Assembly: GCA_020723725.1 (NCBI GenBank)
Contig: DYIG01000011.1
Coordinates: forward strand, 1 to 10,939
Source: Thermaerobacter marianensis
GTDB lineage: Bacteria > Bacillota > Sulfobacillia > DYIH01 > DYIG01
Length of the DNA stretch: 10,939 nt
Direction: 5' to 3'
The stretch's first letter is position 1. The number at the start of each line of letters is the position of its first letter. A model generated the notes under the pieces. It did not search any database. It saw only the letters and a list, made by a program, of their open reading frames with translations, and had not been told where the DNA came from. A program made the position numbers and the translations under genes. Positions 7,301-10,939 of the stretch are shown here, one piece after another.

Positions 7301-8491
7301 GTGCGCTTATCTGGGAGGGTTAGGGCCATCAGCCCCTCACCGACTGTGGCTATAGATTCAAAAGCCAAGGAGATGACGGCCAGGGGCATCGATGTAATCA
7401 GCTTTGGTGTGGGGGAACCGGATTTCGATACCCCACAAAATATAAAGGACGCGGGCATCAAGGCCATCGAGGCGGGTTTCACCAAGTACACGCCTGTACT
7501 GGGCATTGCCGAATTACGGGAAGCCATCGTCGCCAAGTTTAAGGAAGACAACCACTTGGAGTATTCCCCTGCGCAGATACTCGTCTCATCCGGGGCCAAG
7601 GAGTCACTCTACCATGCGGTTATGACCCTTTGCGAGCCCGGGGACGAGGTTATGATCCCGGTTCCCTATTGGGTCACCTATCCGGAGCAGGTGAAACTGG
7701 CCGGCGGCAAGCCGGTTTTTGTTGAAACCACGGCCGCTGAGGGTTTTAAGGTTACACCCAAGAGTCTGGCCGCGAAATGCACTGCGAACACCAGGCTGTT
7801 TATATTGAACAGCCCGTCGAATCCCACGGGCGCGGTTTACACGAAAGAGGAATTGCGTAATCTCGCCGCCTTTTGCGTAGAAAGGGAGATAGCGGTCATC
7901 TCCGACGAGATCTATGAGGAGCTGATCTACGAAGGGGAGCACGTCAGCATTGCCTCTTTCGGCCCGGAGATAAAACGGTTAACAGTTGTTATCAACGGCG
8001 CCTCAAAGGGCTACGCCATGACAGGCTGGCGCATCGGGTATGCTGCCGGGGAGCCGGATGTTATCAAGGCGATGTCCGCGCTGCAGAGTCATTCAACGAC
8101 TCACCCGGCGTCAATGGCCCAGAAGGCCGCGGTTGAAGCATTGAAGGGGCCGCAGGACGCCGTGGGCCTGATGCGGGAAGAGTTCCGCCGTCGGCGAGAC
8201 TATGTGGTTGAAAGGTTATCGCAGTTGCCCGGATTCAAGGTTGCCAAACCGGAGGGGGCCTTCTACGTATTCCCTGGGATCCAGGAACTGCTGGGCCGCT
8301 CCTATGGCGGCAGGGTAATAGAAACAGACCTTGATTTGGCGGAATTGCTCCTTACCGAGGCCAGGGTTGCCCTTGTTCCCGGCACTGCCTTTGGCGCGCC
8401 GGGCCATTTCAGGATCTCCTACGCGACGTCTATGGAAAGGCTGCAAACAGGTATTGATCGGATAAGCGAATTCTGTTCAAAGCTGGCTTAA
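7301..8491 (+). CDS. aspB: Class I PLP-dependent aminotransferase, aspartate aminotransferase type Ib
   Basis: The 396-residue length is typical of the cytosolic subgroup Ib aspartate aminotransferases, which interconvert aspartate plus 2-oxoglutarate and oxaloacetate plus glutamate. Landmarks are the N-terminal LSGRVRAISPSPTVAIDSKA and ISFGVGEPDFDTP, SSGAKESLYH (phosphate-binding region), PYWVTYPEQ, and NSPSNPTGAVY with N174. D202 and Y205 lie in VISDEIYEEL and contact the pyridine ring and O3' of PLP. The Schiff-base lysine is K236 in NGASKGYAMTGWRIGY, and R371 in HFRISYATS should bind the substrate alpha-carboxylate. Exact amino-acid preference within this subgroup (Asp, or also prephenate and others) cannot be set from motifs. 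The GTG start at 7301 follows a G-rich site (7287-7293) and matches family N-termini. No terminator is seen after it; 73 bases separate it from mrp. Confidence 0.93.
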   Translation: MRLSGRVRAISPSPTVAIDSKAKEMTARGIDVISFGVGEPDFDTPQNIKDAGIKAIEAGFTKYTPVLGIAELREAIVAKFKEDNHLEYSPAQILVSSGAKESLYHAVMTLCEPGDEVMIPVPYWVTYPEQVKLAGGKPVFVETTAAEGFKVTPKSLAAKCTANTRLFILNSPSNPTGAVYTKEELRNLAAFCVEREIAVISDEIYEELIYEGEHVSIASFGPEIKRLTVVINGASKGYAMTGWRIGYAAGEPDVIKAMSALQSHSTTHPASMAQKAAVEALKGPQDAVGLMREEFRRRRDYVVERLSQLPGFKVAKPEGAFYVFPGIQELLGRSYGGRVIETDLDLAELLLTEARVALVPGTAFGAPGHFRISYATSMERLQTGIDRISEFCSKLA

Positions 8492-8518
8492 TAAATACTA
8501 GCGTTTGCATTATTTCTA

Positions 8519-8536
8519 TAGTAATATCTAGTAATA
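8519..8536. repeat. Tandem TAGTAATA direct repeat upstream of mrp
   Basis: TAGTAATA occurs at 8519-8526 and again at 8529-8536, a ten-base period, in the AT-rich 73-base gap before mrp. Repeats one helical turn apart can be protein-binding half-sites. TTGCAT (8505-8510) could be a -35 element, but no good -10 lies 16-18 bases away. The repeat is visible; its function is unknown. Confidence 0.4.
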
Positions 8537-8551
8537 ATAGGCCAGTCGTTT

Positions 8552-8557
8552 GAGGGG
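8552..8557 (+). promoter_or_regulatory. Ribosome-binding site that fixes the mrp start
   Basis: GAGGGG lies seven bases before the GTG at 8565. Starting at the in-frame TTG at 8550 would put this site inside the gene and leave that TTG without its own site. Confidence 0.6.
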
Positions 8558-8564
8558 TGAAGAA

Positions 8565-9659
8565 GTGGTAACCAAGGATCAGGTGCTCGAGGCCCTGCGG
8601 GAGGTAATGGACCCGGAGCTCCGCCGGAGCGTAGTCGAGCTAAACATGGTGCGTGAAATCAAGATAGAAAGAGACGTCGTCTATGTTGAAATTGCCCTTA
8701 CGATCAAGGGTTGTCCCCTCAAGGGCAAGATCGAAGAGGATGTACGGTCACGCGTGGCTGCTGTTCCTGGTGTTGAGAAGGTCATCGTCAAGCTGGATGT
8801 CATGACCGACGAGGAAAAGCAGACGATGATGGATAGGTTGCAGGGCAAGAGGGAGTCGAAGTCTCAGATCATGGCGCCAAACTCCAAGGTTCAGATCATC
8901 GGTGTCGCCAGTGGCAAGGGCGGCGTGGGCAAATCTACGGTTACGGTTAACCTGGCATTGGCTTTGAAACAACAGGGTTTTGAGGTTGGCGTCTTGGATG
9001 CGGACATATATGGGTTCAGCATACCGAGGCTTCTGGGCGTCTCCGGCAGGCCTCAGGTGGTTAACAAGGCCATGGTGCCTATTGAGGCCTATGACATGCA
9101 GGTTATGTCCATAGGTTTTATGGTGGATGACCACACGCCCATCATCTGGAGGGGGCCAATGCTCGGTGGCGCTATAGACCAGTTCCTTAACGATGTCCTA
9201 TGGGGCGATTTGGATTACCTCCTGATCGACCTCCCTCCTGGAACGGGCGATGTAGCCCTTAGTATTGGTCAGCGCCTGCCAAATGCCCGCATGCTCCTCG
9301 TCACCACGCCTCAGGCTGGCGCTTACCATGTGGCGTCCCGTTCAGCCTACCTGGTTCAGAAAATGAATCAGGAACTTATCGGCATAGTGGAGAATATGTC
9401 CTCCTTTGTATGTCCGCATTGCTCTGAGCAGACCAATCTCTTTGGTTCCGGTGGCGCAGACGCCCTGGCCAGGGAGCTGGATGTCCCCGTGTTGGCCAGA
9501 ATCCCCTTGGAGCCCGCTGTGCGCGAGGGCGGTGACGAGGGTCAGCCTGTACTGATAGCCGAGCCGGATTCGGCTTCGGCGCGGGCCTTCAGGCAACTGG
9601 CCCGCGAGGTTGCTGAAAGGGTTGTGCCCGGCGTACCGGCTTTGGAACAGCGCTCTTAG
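8565..9659 (+). CDS. mrp: Mrp/ApbC-type iron-sulfur cluster carrier P-loop ATPase
   Basis: This 364-residue protein has two domains. Residues of about 3-80 form a MIP18/DUF59 domain (VTKDQVLEALREVMDPEL, VELNMVREI and a cysteine in TIKGCPLK). Residues of about 105-350 form a Mrp/NBP35-type ATPase with the deviant Walker A GKGGVGKST (117-125), the Walker B-like LLIDLPPGTGD, and the paired cysteines C283 and C286 in FVCPHCSE. Those cysteines bridge a [4Fe-4S] cluster between two subunits in the family. Known homologues (ApbC, Mrp, Nbp35) carry Fe-S clusters to target proteins in the cytoplasm. All key residues are present. The GTG start gives MVTKDQVLEAL, the usual Mrp N-terminus. The GC-rich intrinsic terminator 75 bases downstream probably ends its transcript. 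Confidence 0.95.
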   Translation: MVTKDQVLEALREVMDPELRRSVVELNMVREIKIERDVVYVEIALTIKGCPLKGKIEEDVRSRVAAVPGVEKVIVKLDVMTDEEKQTMMDRLQGKRESKSQIMAPNSKVQIIGVASGKGGVGKSTVTVNLALALKQQGFEVGVLDADIYGFSIPRLLGVSGRPQVVNKAMVPIEAYDMQVMSIGFMVDDHTPIIWRGPMLGGAIDQFLNDVLWGDLDYLLIDLPPGTGDVALSIGQRLPNARMLLVTTPQAGAYHVASRSAYLVQKMNQELIGIVENMSSFVCPHCSEQTNLFGSGGADALARELDVPVLARIPLEPAVREGGDEGQPVLIAEPDSASARAFRQLAREVAERVVPGVPALEQRS

Positions 9660-9690
9660 AATCGTTGTGAATAAGCTCATGATAAGAGGC

Positions 9691-9758
9691 CCGGTCACAA
9701 AGGTTCAGATGCAAGGCGCCACTGGGCGACCGGCGGCAACCCGCTGGTTGCCTTTTTT
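9691..9758 (+). terminator. Intrinsic terminator after mrp with competing upstream helices
   Basis: The terminator proper is GGCAACC (9735-9741) paired with GGTTGCC (9746-9752), perfect over seven base pairs, followed by six Ts (9753-9758). Two upstream pairings overlap it. ACCGGCGG (9729-9736) can pair with CCGCTGGT (9741-9748), eight pairs with one wobble around a CAAC loop, and this excludes the terminator. CCGGTC (9691-9696) can pair with GACCGG (9728-9733), which in turn excludes that alternative helix. A small CGCC/GGCG hairpin (9717-9728) lies inside. The simplest role is the mrp terminator; an attenuator for the downstream sensor gene is possible. Confidence 0.8.
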
Positions 9759-9765
9759 AAATTAA

Positions 9766-9779
9766 AATTTTATAAAATT
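9766..9779. repeat. Perfect 14-base AT palindrome upstream of the membrane sensor gene
   Basis: AATTTTATAAAATT reads the same on both strands. It lies between the terminator T-run and the 9861 start, in a stretch that is strikingly AT-rich for this window. It could be an operator or part of a promoter (TATAAA lies inside it). Chance is also plausible in AT-rich sequence. Confidence 0.4.
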
Positions 9780-9785
9780 GCCTCC

Positions 9786-9815
9786 GATAAGAATTTTGGT
9801 GTTACTAGTCTTATC
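9786..9815. repeat. Inverted repeat GATAAGA/TCTTATC upstream of the membrane sensor gene
   Basis: Seven-base arms at 9786-9792 and 9809-9815 are separated by 16 bases. It could be a leader-RNA hairpin 45-75 bases before the TTG start, or a binding site for a dimeric regulator. The repeat is clear; any role is unknown. Confidence 0.35.
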
Positions 9816-9846
9816 CAGCTACCTCTGTCAATAGCATGCCCTCTCC

Positions 9847-9854
9847 AGGAGGGG
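9847..9854 (+). promoter_or_regulatory. Ribosome-binding site of the membrane sensor gene
   Basis: AGGAGGGG lies six bases before TTG 9861, a near-ideal Shine-Dalgarno site. It is the main evidence that the frame running off the right end starts here with a TTG codon. Confidence 0.7.
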
Positions 9855-9860
9855 ATTGGT

Positions 9861-10939
9861 TTGTCAAAGTCCAGCGCTAAGTTTGTCAAACAGGGGAGTG
9901 GCTTGCTCGATAACTATTTGCTTCGTATGGTCTTGACGTTGGTCGTTTTGATTATGAATGTTTATAGCTCATACAACATTTATAAAATGTATAACGAAAA
10001 GGTTAGCTCAGATGACTTATTCCATCTCAAGTATGAACTTGTGGGACAGGGCGCTGAGGCGCTTATCGCTCTCAGGGCGACCAACCTCGCGCATGTTACG
10101 GCGCTGGATGCAGAGAGCAAGGCGCAGATAGAGAAGGATCGCGCGGTTATAATAGAAGGTTTAGGCAATCTTTATTCAAGGTTTGAAGCCCTCCCTCTCT
10201 CCCCTAAAGAACGCGAGGCCATAGCCGATTTCCGGAGAAAAGCTGATAGCTTCGTAGCGGTTACAGAGGTCACCATTGGCTTTAGTCGCAAAGGGAACAT
10301 TAAAGACGCCATGGCTTGGGCGCAGAATGAAGGTAACGCGGCGTATAAGTCGGCGCTGGAGAGCGCGGACCAATTCAAAAAGGTATTCAAAAAAGAGGCT
10401 GCTTTACAGAGAGAGGAGCACAAGCGTCATTTCAACCATGCGATGTTAGCCAATCTTGTTGTGGTGGGCCTCATGGTGCTCCTGTTTATCTATCTGAACG
10501 TGGAGATCCTGCAGTTTAGGGTCGCAAGGAAGAAACGCAAAAAGGGTGAGAAGAAGACAAATGCTCCGGACCTGTATGACAGCGTTTCATCGACTATCTT
10601 CATGCCCATAGTAAAGGCCAAGCAGAAGATTCGTTACCTCAATGAAGATGTCATGAAGGGGTACAGCCCTTCCAGGGCCAACATACTGGAAGCCACCTCA
10701 GTGGCCCTCGAGAACTTGAATGAGATCGACGAGGTTCTTTCCAACCTGCTGATCCTCTCCGACCAAAGGCCGCTCAGGATGACCCCTGTCTACATAGATC
10801 AGTTGCTGGAACGGGTTAAAGAGCGCCTGGTTCGCCGCGCCTTTATCAATGGGCAGGGGATCATGGTGGATGTGGACGAGAAGGTGCCGGTGATGTTTGG
10901 TGACCCTGTTCTATTGGAGAGGGCTATTACCGGCGCTGT
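9861..10939 (+). CDS. Two-pass membrane sensor with a four-helix-bundle domain and a histidine-less kinase-like DHp region, 3'-truncated
   Basis: The open frame runs without a stop to the window end; 359 residues are visible. It starts MSKSSAKFVKQ from a TTG with a strong ribosome-binding site. A first membrane helix spans about residues 20-41 and a second about 195-213. The roughly 150 residues between them are charged and helical, like the 4HB_MCP-type ligand-binding domain of chemoreceptors and sensor kinases, and should be outside the membrane. A basic stretch (RVARKKRKKGEKK) follows the second helix. Next comes a DHp-like region: SVSSTIFMPIVKAKQK aligns with the usual VSHELRTPLTAIKG, keeping the proline (P249) but with Ser244 where the phosphoacceptor histidine belongs and Thr245 at the glutamate. 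Kinase-like sequence continues (LNEIDEVLSNLLILSD, VMFGDPVLLERAITGA), ending just before the ATPase boxes. Whether it binds ATP cannot be seen. It may be a pseudokinase or signalling scaffold. Confidence 0.8.
   Translation, partial: MSKSSAKFVKQGSGLLDNYLLRMVLTLVVLIMNVYSSYNIYKMYNEKVSSDDLFHLKYELVGQGAEALIALRATNLAHVTALDAESKAQIEKDRAVIIEGLGNLYSRFEALPLSPKEREAIADFRRKADSFVAVTEVTIGFSRKGNIKDAMAWAQNEGNAAYKSALESADQFKKVFKKEAALQREEHKRHFNHAMLANLVVVGLMVLLFIYLNVEILQFRVARKKRKKGEKKTNAPDLYDSVSSTIFMPIVKAKQKIRYLNEDVMKGYSPSRANILEATSVALENLNEIDEVLSNLLILSDQRPLRMTPVYIDQLLERVKERLVRRAFINGQGIMVDVDEKVPVMFGDPVLLERAITGA

Noticed and set aside
9691..9740. Cobalamin riboswitch, because of GCCACTG at 9718-9724
   Set aside because: The GCCACTG resembles a piece of the B12 riboswitch core, but the other conserved boxes and the full-length architecture are absent and the downstream gene is not a B12 gene.
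10172..10423. Minus-strand open frames near the right end (83 and 65 codons)
   Set aside because: They are antisense to the continuous plus-strand sensor frame, whose two membrane helices and kinase-like domain are convincing.

Overview
The window looks like chromosomal DNA from a spore-forming member of the Firmicutes, most likely a moderately GC-rich clostridial lineage of the Peptococcaceae or Moorella/Desulfotomaculum kind. The reasons are an alpha/beta-type small acid-soluble spore protein, a YutG-type PgpA-family protein, a sporulation-kinase-like cytoplasmic histidine kinase, purine-rich Shine-Dalgarno sites and frequent TTG/GTG starts. The taxonomic placement is inference. Every convincing gene is on the plus strand. 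I see no tRNA, rRNA, insertion sequence, CRISPR array or phage gene.

Layout. 1-1195: the 3' part of murD (peptidoglycan precursor synthesis), N-terminus outside the window. 1263-4781: complete dnaE (DNA polymerase III alpha) with an intact-looking PHP domain. 4838-5359: YutG/PgpA-family protein. 5468-6484: soluble PAS-like histidine kinase with all catalytic boxes and no partner regulator in view. 6613-6879: alpha/beta SASP, followed by a clear intrinsic terminator (6903-6938). 7032-7262: a small DUF2007-like protein. 7301-8491: class I aminotransferase (aspartate aminotransferase type Ib). 8565-9659: Mrp/ApbC-type Fe-S P-loop ATPase with an N-terminal MIP18/DUF59 domain. 9660-9860: a 201-base gap holding an intrinsic terminator with competing upstream helices, then AT-rich palindromic DNA. 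9861-10939 (runs off the end): a two-pass membrane sensor with an extracellular four-helix-bundle-like domain and a cytoplasmic DHp-like region that lacks the phosphoacceptor histidine.

Most of the window is housekeeping: cell wall, replication, lipid, nitrogen and Fe-S metabolism. Sporulation and signalling genes are interspersed. There is no obvious single operon. The two strong terminators suggest units ending after the SASP gene and after mrp. The most unusual items are the histidine-less kinase at the right end, the competing RNA helices in its upstream gap, and a SASP whose expected germination-protease glutamate is glutamine. I did not find a clearly new multi-gene system.
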